A DNA stretch of 64,000 nucleotides, taken from Epiperipatus broadwayi (taxonomy: Eukaryota > Onychophora > Udeonychophora > Euonychophora > Peripatidae). A program made the translations under genes and the position numbers. Within the stretch, counting starts at the first letter, position 1. The number at the start of each line of letters is the position of its first letter. The notes below the pieces were generated by a model. It was not told the DNA's origin and ran no database searches. It saw nothing but the letters and a program-made list of their open reading frames with translations. Below are positions 53,700 to 64,000 of the stretch, in pieces. The DNA lies in assembly GCA_028023455.1 (NCBI GenBank), contig JAQFVV010006429.1, forward strand, positions 310,001 through 374,000. The letters run 5' to 3'.

Positions 53700-55800
53700 A
53701 TGATAATACTCATTTTATGGATTAACAAATTAAAATATATTAGATCAATACAAAACTTCAGAAACCAAATTGAGTACAAAGAAAGGGACTAAAAGCAAAA
53801 CACATAAGTTAGAGAACGAACATTTATTGTTAACATCATTTTTAAAAAATTCCGATACTAAAATGGAATTGAGATCAAATTGTTCCAAAAGAGATGACTA
53901 TAAATGAATAGTTAATAACTTAAATTGGACTCCAAAATATTTTTAAAACTTTAGAAAGAGATATGCTAGGAGTTACAAAAAAGTTTGCTCAATAGCGTTA
54001 AAAGAAGACAAACTATGGATGGAGAAATTTAATTAAATTTTGAGAAATCTCTATTTTGTAGTATATAGACAACAATTGAAAATAATAATGTCCATATCTG
54101 CTTACCTTAAGTAAAAATACTAAATGAAATTAATAAAAATTTCTACTTGAAAAATAAAAACATACAAGTTTAAAAAATCAGTAACAAAAATTTCTGGAAA
54201 ACCAAGAAATTATTGATTATATAAAAAATACAAAAACCCCTAATTTTCTTTTAGATATATAAACAAACAATAAGATATATATTAATATTTTGCCCCTGAT
54301 GCTAATATTTGTGCATTATAAAAAAAAAAGCAAGGGGAATTATAATAATCTATAAATGAGCAACGTTGGATATCAAAATGGTTAACTATTGAAGTATATA
54401 CATCTATATAGCTATTTTTATATAATCCGAAATGATTACATATGTATCATATTCATATGTATAGACAAGTGTTGATTATTTTATTTGTTTATTGTCTGCA
54501 TATGAATTTCAATTATTTATTTTCTTTGCTTAATTGAAAAACATTAGAACGGAAATTACAAAAATAAAAAATAGTCTATTCTGCTGTTATTCGATATTTA
54601 AAATAAAACAGATGAGAGTAAATTAGATATATTAATTTGCGTTAAATAAAACAATTCAATACATGGGTGTATGTTGTAAAATATTAAAGAAAATATAATA
54701 AAATAAAAACAACTTTTCATTATATATAAAAAAACGTTCCTATAAGGATATAATATATACATTATTGTTCACTGTAATTCCAAAATTTTGCCTTTGGTAA
54801 TTATGTTCTGAAGGCCCTAAGCAGAAGGTTTTTGTTTATTCGTGGGTGAAAAAATGTGCAATGTATATTCCTACAAAAAAACATTTCTTGAGCGCCCCCC
54901 CCCCCCCAAGATATTTGGTTTGTCATAATTTTATAAGATTGATTGTCTTAAATTATTATATAAAGTTATCAAATCTTATCGTTCACTTATGAAATATTAG
55001 CACTAAACTAAATTTATAGAATTAAAAAAATATATACTCCATATCAAACTGATTTTTTTCTGAAGGATAAATTGTTTCAAATATCAGACTAATAACTCAT
55101 TAACCACACAAATGCTGTAAATTTAGCAAATAATTTAGAAAAATATATATTAAGATATGAAAAAATATATCCACTGTGGAATTAATATCCATTGAACTAT
55201 AGTTACCTTTGTAATGACTTTACAATGTTATTAATATTAAGTATAAGCATATCAGCATGGACTCTTGGAAATATTATCAATGGTATTCTGATTATTTATA
55301 AAATGTTTATTATATTATATAAAAGTGTTTGAGGTTGCTTACTTAGATATTTTTCTATAGATGTCTTTATATCTGTATGTGCTTTATTTTTTCAGAAAAT
55401 ATAGACTACTTGTAATATATTAAAGTTCCACGATCAAAAAAATTATTTTTAGTTTGTTTATATTATTTGCGTCGCTCTTAACACAATATGTGAGAGAATT
55501 TAAAAAAATCCCTATATGATAAATAAATTCTAGATCAAAGCAATATTAACAGAAATGCAAAAGAATCTAATTTATCAACCATGATTAACTCTTAAAAGTC
55601 AGTAATATTAAATATATATTATACATCTCTATTTAAAACATATCAAATGTTAAAAGTTAACCTAATCTAGGTAATAATTTAAGTACTCTAATTTAAAATG
55701 AACTTACTAGCCAAAATCAAATTAAAAAATTGTTATTACCAGTGATGCTAAATTAGATTTCTCAAGCTAAAGTAATACAGTTATTTACTTTATTACATTC
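53700..55800. other. A+T-rich DNA, nothing recognised
   Basis: No coding or repeat signal. A run of about 14 C occurs near 54895. Confidence 0.5.
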
Positions 55801-55804
55801 TCAC

Positions 55805-56185
55805 AATTTAAACTCACATTCCAGATATTTTTAACAATAAAAGAAGTTTTTAACAAACGAATAGCTTTAGAATCATAAATCTTTATTTTTAAAAAAATCA
55901 TATTTTTTCTCATCTTTTCATTATTCAAACAATTTTATAGCCTATATTTCTTTTATCAATATATAATGCTGAACTAAGATACTTAATCTTTAATCTACTT
56001 TTATGAAATTTCATTTGTTTTGCTTAAACTCAAACTGCTTTGATATATGAATACATTTGTCTTTTGCAAAGACAATGAATAAAGTAATTAACTCTAAAAA
56101 TGTCATTTCTATCAATTCTTTCTTTTATATCATTCAATCAATTATTTAAAGTAATATCTGCTCTGCCATATTATTTTCTTATTAA
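55805..56185 (-). pseudogene. Penelope-like element GIY-YIG region, highly decayed
   Basis: At DNA level this aligns with 25390-25760: AATGCTGAACTAAGATACTT, CTACTTTTATGAA, CTCAAACTGCTTTGAT and CAATTATTTAAAGTAATATC appear in the same order and orientation. No open frame remains. Confidence 0.7.
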
Positions 56186-56301
56186 TATCATATATTATAT
56201 TTTATATAAAAAACCAATCATATTTTATTCTTTTGTACAATTTTAAAAATGTTTTTATGACTTTTATAATTTCTATTAAATATAATATGCACAATAAATT
56301 T

Positions 56302-56482
56302 ATTATGATAATATTAAATCGTGCTATCACACTTCCAATGATTTCAAAGAAAGAATCATAACTGGCTATGAATATGAGAAGTACATCTTCTTGAAAGTGC
56401 TCAGCCATTTAATTTAGTTTTCTATTTGTTGACAGCTTTACATTGGAAGTATGATAGCATGATTTAATATTATCATATTGAA
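56302..56482. mobile_element. Short element with about 40-bp inverted termini
   Basis: TATGATAATATTAAATC, GTGCTATCAC and ACTTCCAATG at 56305-56341 are mirrored with a few changes at 56442-56480. The centre of about 100 bp is unique. It is too small to encode protein. No target duplication was defined. Confidence 0.7.
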
Positions 56483-57440
56483 GACAAACGTAAAGTATAA
56501 ATCTACAGGTTATTACTTAATAAATTTATTAGTATAGTCTACACTAATGTAATTTTTATAAAATTCTTTTTTAGAAAAGAGAGCTATAGTTTTAGACCTA
56601 TTTATTTTTTTTATTTCTATGATAAAAAAACATTTTAAAACTTTCTTTTTATTAATGACAATTTTATAATTGTTTGGTCTAATAAGTCTTAAATCTTTAT
56701 ATACATGGTAACATAACAAACAAAGTATTCTTTAAATTCTCTTACCACTAATAAATCCAATAATTTTAATAGAACAAAATACAGCATCTCTCCTTCCAAT
56801 ACATATTTTATAAAAGTAAAAAAATTATTTAAATTATTCCACAATATTAGTTCCAATATTTTGCTGAGGTGAAGTCAATAGCTTATAATGTGATACAATT
56901 ATTACCATGAAGATAAATGTTTGTAGAGAAAAAGTAGATGAAGAAATAACTATTAGTGAATTTATTTGTTTAGAAAAAGATTATGATTAAAAGAAATTTA
57001 GTAGACTTTGTGAAAAAAGTGAAAATTTTATTCTTTAATAGGTTTAAATATTTAAATTGCTATTTTAATTTTTTTCTTATCAACCAAAATACATGTGAAT
57101 ACTTTAAAAAAAATCCTAAAAGATTTTATCTGAGATTTTTATTTTATTTTATTGGTAGTATTGCTAAATTTTATTGGTAGATATTTCTAAATTCATTAAT
57201 AGTTTTTTTTTAAAAAAAAAAGTTTGTTAATTTTTGGCAATTATATTGTTTATTTTATTTTGAAACCTTTAATAAGATTAATACATTTATAATGTATGAC
57301 AAGTAGCTATATAGAAATACATTGCCTTTCACATGATTTAAATATTTGTCCTTATTCCTTGTATTTTTAGAAAGTAGTGCAACACTAAATTTTTTTAAGG
57401 GTCTAAAGGTATTCATAATTTGAGAGGGTGAAAATATTTG
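56483..57440. other. A+T-rich DNA with weak protein-like frames
   Basis: Frames at 56513-56719 (minus) and 56983-57180 (plus) are K/I/F/N-rich with no recognised motif. They may be old Penelope debris but I cannot show it. Confidence 0.3.
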
Positions 57441-57443
57441 TTT

Positions 57444-57462
57444 TTTGATTTTGATGCAAAAG

Positions 57463-57498
<36 letters not shown>

Positions 57499-57525
57499 TG
57501 TTTGCATCAAAATCAAATGTTTACA

Positions 57526-57557
<32 letters not shown>

Positions 57558-57568
57558 TGTAAACATTA
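57444..57568. repeat. Two back-to-back (TA)n palindromes
   Basis: Arms 57444-57470 and 57491-57517 (27 bp, about two mismatches, containing TTTGATTTTGATGCAAAAGA) mirror across (TA)n. The second, AATGTTTACAGTATA at 57516-57530, mirrors exactly at 57554-57568. The right arm of the first overlaps the left arm of the second. Confidence 0.93.
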
Positions 57569-57599
57569 AGTTTTGCCCAATAAGTAATAAATGTTTCGG

Positions 57600-59567
57600 A
57601 CTTAAATCCGGAATGTAACTTGTTTTGTGTCACTATATTTCAGATCATCAATAAAAATTTTAAGGATATTGTTTTATTAAAGTAACATTACTCATTTACA
57701 CGTTAACATATAGCTAATACTGTTATATTTTACATGTACAAACCCATATATACATATAATTGTATATTTAAAATTTTATAAACCTATTATTACAACAATT
57801 GTTTAAAGAAAACAAGGAGCAAAATCCTCAAGTGAGTTGAATAGCAACCAGTAAGAGAAAGGTATTTTTTTTAAAAAATACAAAAGGAAAGAGAATGAAT
57901 GTAGAAGTCCAGGACATCAAAAGAAGCTCTTTTATTATTTTTTTGTTTTATCTTTGTTCCCTCTTGTATTGTGCACACAACTATAAGCTTTTCTTACCCA
58001 TACTGAAGGAAGTTTCATTTCTATCAATATTCACAATCCCAATGTATATATTCATAAAGTTGTTTATTAAGAGAATGATATAACATGAATTATTAAGTAA
58101 AAACAAAATTGATGTCTATTCTTAAGAGCCAAGAATATGGATTAAGATAAAATAACAACTGGATTATGGCTTATAAAATATTAACCATAGTGAATGAAAT
58201 AAATAACTAGTATCCTTAGATAAACTAACCCAAATATCAACATTCTATAATAAAAATTATTCACACACACACACAAAAGGAAAAAGTGATGTCCTAATAT
58301 ACTAGGTTTTAGCCTCTATACCATGATATTATCTATTGAAGCAGCTTATTTTACACATCTTACTGAAAACCTATGTCACGTGCACATTGTAATTACTAAT
58401 ATATGTTCTATTGTGTTTATGGATAATTATAACAATATCTAACATTAAAGAGGATTTAAACAATATTTAACATTAAATAGGATTATAATAAAATTATTGA
58501 TAAATTCTACAGAGAAACATGTTGAAACCTGCATTCTATCTGTGTACATATTAATGGCCACTGGATTACATAATTACAAATTACATACTAACTCTCTAAA
58601 GGAACTGAAGTATCTAACCCCTGTCATGAAAATCATACTAGATCATGCTAGGTACCTATCTTAATTTTTTTGTGTGTTATTATTGTTTCGCTCTTTATTG
58701 AATATCCATGAGACTGTATATGGATTTTATTGCTGACCAATTATGGTAATCTTTGAGTATCAAGGGTTCTAATACTATTATAAAATGTTCAGATTCTATT
58801 TAATTTTGTTATGTATGTATAGTGAAGAATTGTGCCATGTGTGTATGTACATACACATTTAGTTAAAGTAAATCAAATTAATTTGTTAGTGTAGCAATCT
58901 TTAAATGTAGTTCACCAAAATATCATATTTAGATCTAATAATTAATACAGATTGTAATAAACTAGAATTTTCTTTATTAAATCATTATTAGCAAAATGAG
59001 ACTAAATTAACATTCCTCTAATTTGAAATAGGTCTATCATCTGACAGCATTCATAGTATAAACATGCACATAGTCACTGTATCATGTTTTATTGTAATAT
59101 ATATGTTAAGTTTGTTAGATCATATTTATTAAGTGTAAATAAATTACCATTAGTATTTATTGATTAAGAATCATCAATTTGATGTTTCATTTCTTATATT
59201 ATGCAAGTTTACAAATAGTTCAATATCATTATAGACATTTTACATAATTAATATTGCTTAGAACTCACCCATTAATGCCTGATATATGCTTAAGGGTTAG
59301 TAACTTCAATTAATCAACTAGATTTTAAATTGTGATGGTTGAGGGAGGGGTGTAGGTACATTGGATATACATATAACCTCTTTATTGGCATACATAATTT
59401 CATATTTCACTAATGCAGTATTCAGTCCATTATAATAGAATCTGTGTCTCTGAGATAATATAGACTACTGGTTCATGTTGTCAAACTTTTTGTTTATGCC
59501 TATCTATATGAAATAGATGTTCTATACAAGTCTATAACCATACTTTGCTTATTTTACCCACTTCCAC

Positions 59568-59570
<3 letters not shown>
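57600..59570. other. A+T-rich DNA, nothing recognised
   Basis: A 62-codon frame at 57895 begins MNVEVQDIKRSS, then turns into hydrophobic low complexity; I do not call it. Confidence 0.45.
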
Positions 59571-59603
<33 letters not shown>

Positions 59604-59616
59604 TATATAGTAGGGT

Positions 59617-59664
59617 ATCTAGTGATCATATATATATATATATATATATATATGATCACTAGAT
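59617..59664. repeat. (TA)n palindrome at a MITE terminus
   Basis: ATCTAGTGATCATA (59617-59630) mirrors TATGATCACTAGAT (59651-59664) across (TA)n. The right half is the terminus of the MITE that follows. Confidence 0.9.
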
Positions 59665-60045
59665 GGAGCTTTACCAATATCTCCAAACAAGCTTTGTTTA
59701 CATAAGTGCTGAAAGAGATAGAATTCAAAATCTCGATAGTATATTCCCACCTCCAGACCAGCTGGTTTTGAGCTTATTGGCTCATATCAGTGTAGGGCTG
59801 GGAGACTAGAAACTAGATCTAAATACCAACTATAAAGTCAGCACTTATCAAACACTTTTCTATCAGTTTGAAAACATGAATTTATCAGACATGTAAGGTT
59901 TTCAAACCCAGCTTAACAAACTAGATAGCTATATAGCTAGTCTGGAAGTGGAAATACATGATAGAGGTTTTGAATTCTATCTCTTTCAGTGCATATGTAA
60001 ACAAAGCTTGTTTGAAACTACTGATAAAGTGTCATCTAGTGATCA
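59653..60045. mobile_element. MITE with about 110-bp terminal inverted repeats and TA flanks
   Basis: Starts TGATCACTAGATG and ends CATCTAGTGATCA (393 bp), with TA on both sides. The termini pair for about 110 bp, with shared blocks CAAACAAGCTTTGTTTACAT and TGAAAGAGATAGAATTCAAA, and the inner end CCAGAC(C/T)AGCT. A TA duplication with long inverted repeats suggests a Tc1/mariner-like origin, but the adjacent (TA)n makes the duplication weak evidence on the left. Non-coding. Confidence 0.8.
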
Positions 60046-60086
60046 TAAAATGCAAGCTTAAGGCAAGTTACAAAATTTATAACTTG

Positions 60087-60360
<274 letters not shown>

Positions 60361-60534
60361 AAACAGTAATCAATATCTCTCTATTTTTGTACTATCTAAT
60401 AATGAATTTTTGTCTTAGAGGATTTTATTTATTTTGTTTACAGTGATAGTTTTATAAAATTAAAGAAGGCTACATAATGGATTATAATGTTTTACCTTTA
60501 ATTTGTTCTGTTTATATTTTTTATTTGAAAGATG

Positions 60535-60725
60535 GATTTATTGATCCTTGCCCTGTTCTATAAATAGTAGCCTTAATCTTGTACTATTCCAATTACCTGG
60601 AAAATCTCTCTTCTGTCCCATCTTATTAAAACATGATAATAGTTTTAATTTTGCCCTATGCCCTAAATTCATTACTATCTCTGTTGCCCATCCATCTAAA
60701 CCTCTTGCCTTTCCACAGAAACTCC
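60535..60725 (-). pseudogene. Non-LTR reverse transcriptase fragment (Jockey/I-like)
   Basis: The minus strand reads about 60 codons without a stop: GKARGLDGWATEIVMNLG, then HRAKLKLLSCFNKM, DFPGNWNSTRLRLLF and EQGKDQ, with a stop just after. This is the early palm/fingers part of a non-LTR reverse transcriptase, usually KAPGxDG, LG, LLxxFN, FPxxW, KPGKDP. The GKDP-type ending points to the Jockey/I/R1 group rather than RTE, so it is a third retroelement lineage in the window. It is truncated on both sides. Confidence 0.75.
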
Positions 60726-61512
60726 CCCAATGGACTTTATTTACATTGCTTTACAATAAATATAATTATTAAAATACATACATTAAATATAGTTAATACA
60801 ATACATATATGTACATAAAAATGATTTCAATTATTATAGTCCTTTTCACCCCTTAATATATATACAAATAATCTAAAAAAGAGCAATAATAATAAGCCCT
60901 TCCTTCTATTTTATAATTATAATTCTTAAGCTTCCAACAATCTAATAATGCCCCTTTCCCTCTTAATTATGCTGAACCTTTAACCATTTTTTTTTACATT
61001 TCTTTAAATTTTCTTGAATATACAAAGTTTTATAACATTTTCTTTCCTTATAATTTTTACATACTTTCTTACCTAAATATTTTTTTTCACAATTAATTTT
61101 ATTTTACAATATTTTTTTTGGATAATGCATATAAAATGAATTATGAAAAAAATATTTAGGTAATAAAGTATGTAAAAATTACAATGAAAGAAAATGTTAT
61201 GAAACTTTGTATATTCAAAAAAATTTAAACAAATGTGTAAACATGATTAACGGTCCAGCACAGTCAAGAGGGAAATGGGCATTGTTAGATTATTGGAAAC
61301 TTTTGAGTTATAATTTTAAAAATAGAAGTAAGGGATTATTATTATCGGTTTTTTTTTTTTTTTTAGATTATTTGTAAAAATATGTTACGGGGGGGGGGGG
61401 AGACTGTAATAAGTTTAATAGTTTATATATATATTATTAATTATATTTAATGTATGGATTTTAATAATTATATTTATTGTAATGTAATGTAAATAATGTC
61501 TATTGTGGGGAG
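60721..61512. repeat. Long inverted repeat with about 380-bp arms
   Basis: The left arm (60721-61110) pairs with the right arm (about 61130-61512) at perhaps 80%. Shared blocks include TACAATAAATATAATTATTA, TACAAATAATCTAAAAAA, CAATCTAA(T/C)AATGCCC and TAATTTTTACATACTTT. About 20-40 bp separate the arms. The left outer end abuts the reverse transcriptase fragment. A run of 13 G lies at about 61389 in the right arm only. Confidence 0.85.
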
Positions 61513-63008
61513 TTGTTGTAGGGTAATTGTGTAAAAAGAAACATTTCGGAAAGCTTGTATTAAGGGATGAAAACCGGATTGATGTATTAAATATTTTTTT
61601 TATTTATAGTGAGTTGTCTATTTCAAGTTTGTTTTAAATTTATTATTTTTCATTTTAAATATGCATTAATAAGCAACAAACTCATCATCGTATTTCATAA
61701 TTCTTACGCAGTGCATAGGATATAATATATATATATATATATAAGGGCAAAAATATCTTTACTTATTATAATTCAGAAATGAACATCTGCCCACAAGCCT
61801 CTCACAATAACAATTCAAATAAAGCAGTAAATTTTACATCTGCAATTTTTGAATATTCAAGATAGAACAATATACATGGAATAGAACTCAAACTTGGAAT
61901 AATATAACATATACATGCCTATTAATAATAATAATTTTATATCAGTATTATAGATACATGCACGCCCGCCCTACACTCTCCATCTTTATAAAGAAGCAAC
62001 AGACAAATCTATGAATGTTAATTAATTAATTTACATTTTTACTTACAAAAAGGTTAAAATAAGTTATTATAAATATTTAACATTCATTACTTTAACACGT
62101 ATAAAATAAAATCTGAATGATTCAAATTTAAAATATTTACATAACCTTACGATTTCAAAAAATTTATTTAATATTGCTTAATTTTGTATTCACCCAATCA
62201 AACTTATAACATTTTATGTAAAATTGCTTGTATATAATTCTATAAAGTCTAATAACTTATTTATTCAAATGGTAAAGAATTTAGTTCTTTAATTATTAAT
62301 AATAATATAAACTGATATAAAATTTTTACATTATCATAACAAAGTTTAAATCATATTTGCAAATTAATATACTTAAATTATACTAATAACTTCAATGTAT
62401 ATGCATTAATATATACATAACAATAAATAATTTAAATTTAATATTTTCTATATCCAAAAGTAATTAATTTCAAGATAGTTTATAAATGTTTATAAATTAA
62501 ATCACCAGGGCCTTTGCACATAAAGAAGTCTTTAACAAAATATTTAATTTTTTTCATTTTTTAATCATTAGTAAAAATATTGTTGGGTTGTTATATCTTA
62601 GAGGTCTATTATTTCCTGATTATTGACAATAAATCCTAATAATCCTGATTAAATATTTGAATTTAACATTTATTGTTGATCACTTTATATGTAAATCATT
62701 TTTATATCAGTCAAATTGTAGAGGAAGATAATTCTGTGTGTTTTACTTTAATCCATTGATACATAGCTAGAATTTGTTTACATATCAAAAATCATGATGT
62801 TTTAACCTGCTATGGAAGTAAATTTACCTTATAGATTTTAATTATAGACAATTTTACTTCCCAGTCGGAGATGATTCTCTTTCAATTTTTAATGTATGAA
62901 GACTATAGAATTCCCAAGTGCAGTTTTCTAGGATATTTATCTTTTAAATAATATCAGTGCGTGTATCCAATTAATAAATTTCATTTAGTGCTTTAAAAAA
63001 CTAAAATA
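61513..63008. other. A+T-rich DNA, nothing recognised
   Basis: No coding or repeat signal. TGCACGCCCGCCCTACACTC near 61960 is a small G+C-richer patch. Confidence 0.5.
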
Positions 63009-63088
63009 TTATTATTATTATCATCATCATCATCATCATCATCATTATTATTATTAATGTTGTTGTTGTTGTTATTATTATTATTATT
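63009..63088. repeat. Compound trinucleotide microsatellite
   Basis: (TTA)n, (TCA)n, (TTA)n, (TTG)n and (TTA)n blocks in series. Confidence 0.95.
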
Positions 63089-63598
63089 TTACATCTTTTA
63101 ATAACTTAAATTACCTTAATCGATATTTAAAATTAACAAATAAAATATTTTATATAATCATTAAATTGCGTATTTTTCATAAGTTATAAATAATAATAAT
63201 AATAATTATTATTTACACACATGCATGAATATATCCATGCACAATATAATATATCATGCACACCTATTAGTGTTATGAGTCAATTATTTTCTAATTGAAT
63301 ATATTTTACAGTATTATGTTTAAATAGCCCAATTTTTCTTTGCCTTGCATAGCTTGTCCCAAAAATAAATATATTTACAGGGATACTCACTCCCCACTAT
63401 TTAAACCTATTATAAAATGATGGATGATTATAATCAAGTTATATTCCATATGTGGTATGCACATATACATTATAATATTATGTTTGCATTATAAACTATA
63501 TTTTTAAAAATAGTAGTAATATATTTATAATAATAAATTGAGAGGTCACATTTACATATATTTTACGGAGTGAACATTCCCATTCATTGAAAAATATA
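63089..63598. other. A+T-rich DNA, nothing recognised
   Basis: No feature recognised. Confidence 0.5.
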
Positions 63599-63715
63599 AT
63601 AATAATAAAAATAACTTACTGTATTATATATATATATAATGAAATGAATAATATATATAATAATAAAAATAACTTACTGTATTATATATATATATAATGA
63701 AATGAATAATGAAAT
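63599..63715. repeat. Exact tandem duplication, period 58 bp
   Basis: AATAACTTACTGTATTATAT and AATGAAATGAATAAT recur after 58 bp with almost no change, indicating a recent duplication. Confidence 0.9.
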
Positions 63716-64000
63716 GTTAGTGTTTCATCACACTGAACTGTTCTCTTGATATTTTTTTCATTAACTTTTTCTTTTATAAAAATAGTGGACTTGTTATCAA
63801 GTAACAATGATATCTACAATTGTTTTGATATTTTTAAGCCAATATCAAACAATAGAATTTAATAATGATGTTAAAGATGTGAGAAGTTGTGACCTGGATC
63901 AATTGAGAATAGTGATTTAGCCAGAAGTATTCATGTATATTATTGTCTTTAGTCATATCCTTGAAGCATTTGTGGTGGAGTAGAAGTTTTATACTTAAAT
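63716..64000. other. A+T-rich DNA, nothing recognised
   Basis: No feature recognised at the right edge. Confidence 0.5.

Noticed and set aside
60548-60818. Two plus-strand frames of 61-74 codons
   Set aside because: They are antisense to the reverse transcriptase fragment and extend into the inverted repeat.

Overview
This window is A+T-rich (roughly three quarters A+T by eye) non-coding DNA from a eukaryote, almost certainly an invertebrate animal. The evidence is a decayed RTE-type non-LTR retrotransposon, Penelope-like GIY-YIG fragments, hAT DNA transposons with 8-bp target duplications, tRNA-derived SINE-like pieces, long di-, tri- and tetranucleotide microsatellites, and the absence of operon-like gene packing. 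I cannot name the species. Almost every open reading frame is either part of a dead mobile element or a chance frame in low-complexity sequence.

Layout. 1-10 kb: unique A+T-rich DNA with a 33-bp minisatellite, a small inverted-repeat element, SINE-like pieces, a strongly T-biased tract (about 4.5-5.85 kb) whose minus strand looks like degraded coiled-coil coding sequence, and a roughly 0.5-kb dispersed repeat, here called R1 (8.37-8.90 kb). 10-20 kb: a 399-bp hAT MITE, a composite of an R1 piece, a 0.4-kb fold-back and tandem roughly 333-bp units (here RptB), then a near full-length RTE LINE (14.6-17.65 kb) with stops, a frameshift and a mutated reverse transcriptase catalytic residue. 20-27 kb: microsatellites, further R1 and RptB copies, a 0.2-kb fold-back and a cluster of Penelope-like fragments, one arranged head to head with an inverted copy of its own tail. 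27.3-33.1 kb: two near-identical direct copies of a roughly 2.8-kb sequence separated by 190 bp ending in a polypurine tract, best read as the long terminal repeats of an LTR retrotransposon that lost nearly all of its interior. 34.6-36.2 kb: an internally deleted hAT with a decayed transposase C-terminus. 41.4-43.8 kb: a second, older RTE copy carrying R1 in place of part of its interior. 45.6-52.5 kb: two diverged direct repeats flanking degraded coiled-coil reading frames. 53.0-53.3 kb: the one good host-gene signal, a CCAAT-containing promoter-like segment, an ATG with 65 nt of coding sequence and a consensus splice donor. 55-64 kb: another Penelope fragment, several short inverted-repeat elements, (TA)n palindromes, and a Jockey/I-like reverse transcriptase fragment abutting a 0.8-kb inverted repeat.

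The most striking shared property is inverted repetition. At least seven loci have unique flanking sequence mirrored around a (TA)n tract, and at least six more are fold-back elements. No complete host gene, rRNA, functional tRNA or CRISPR array was found. If the 53.2-kb start is real, much of the right-hand 10 kb may be its first intron.
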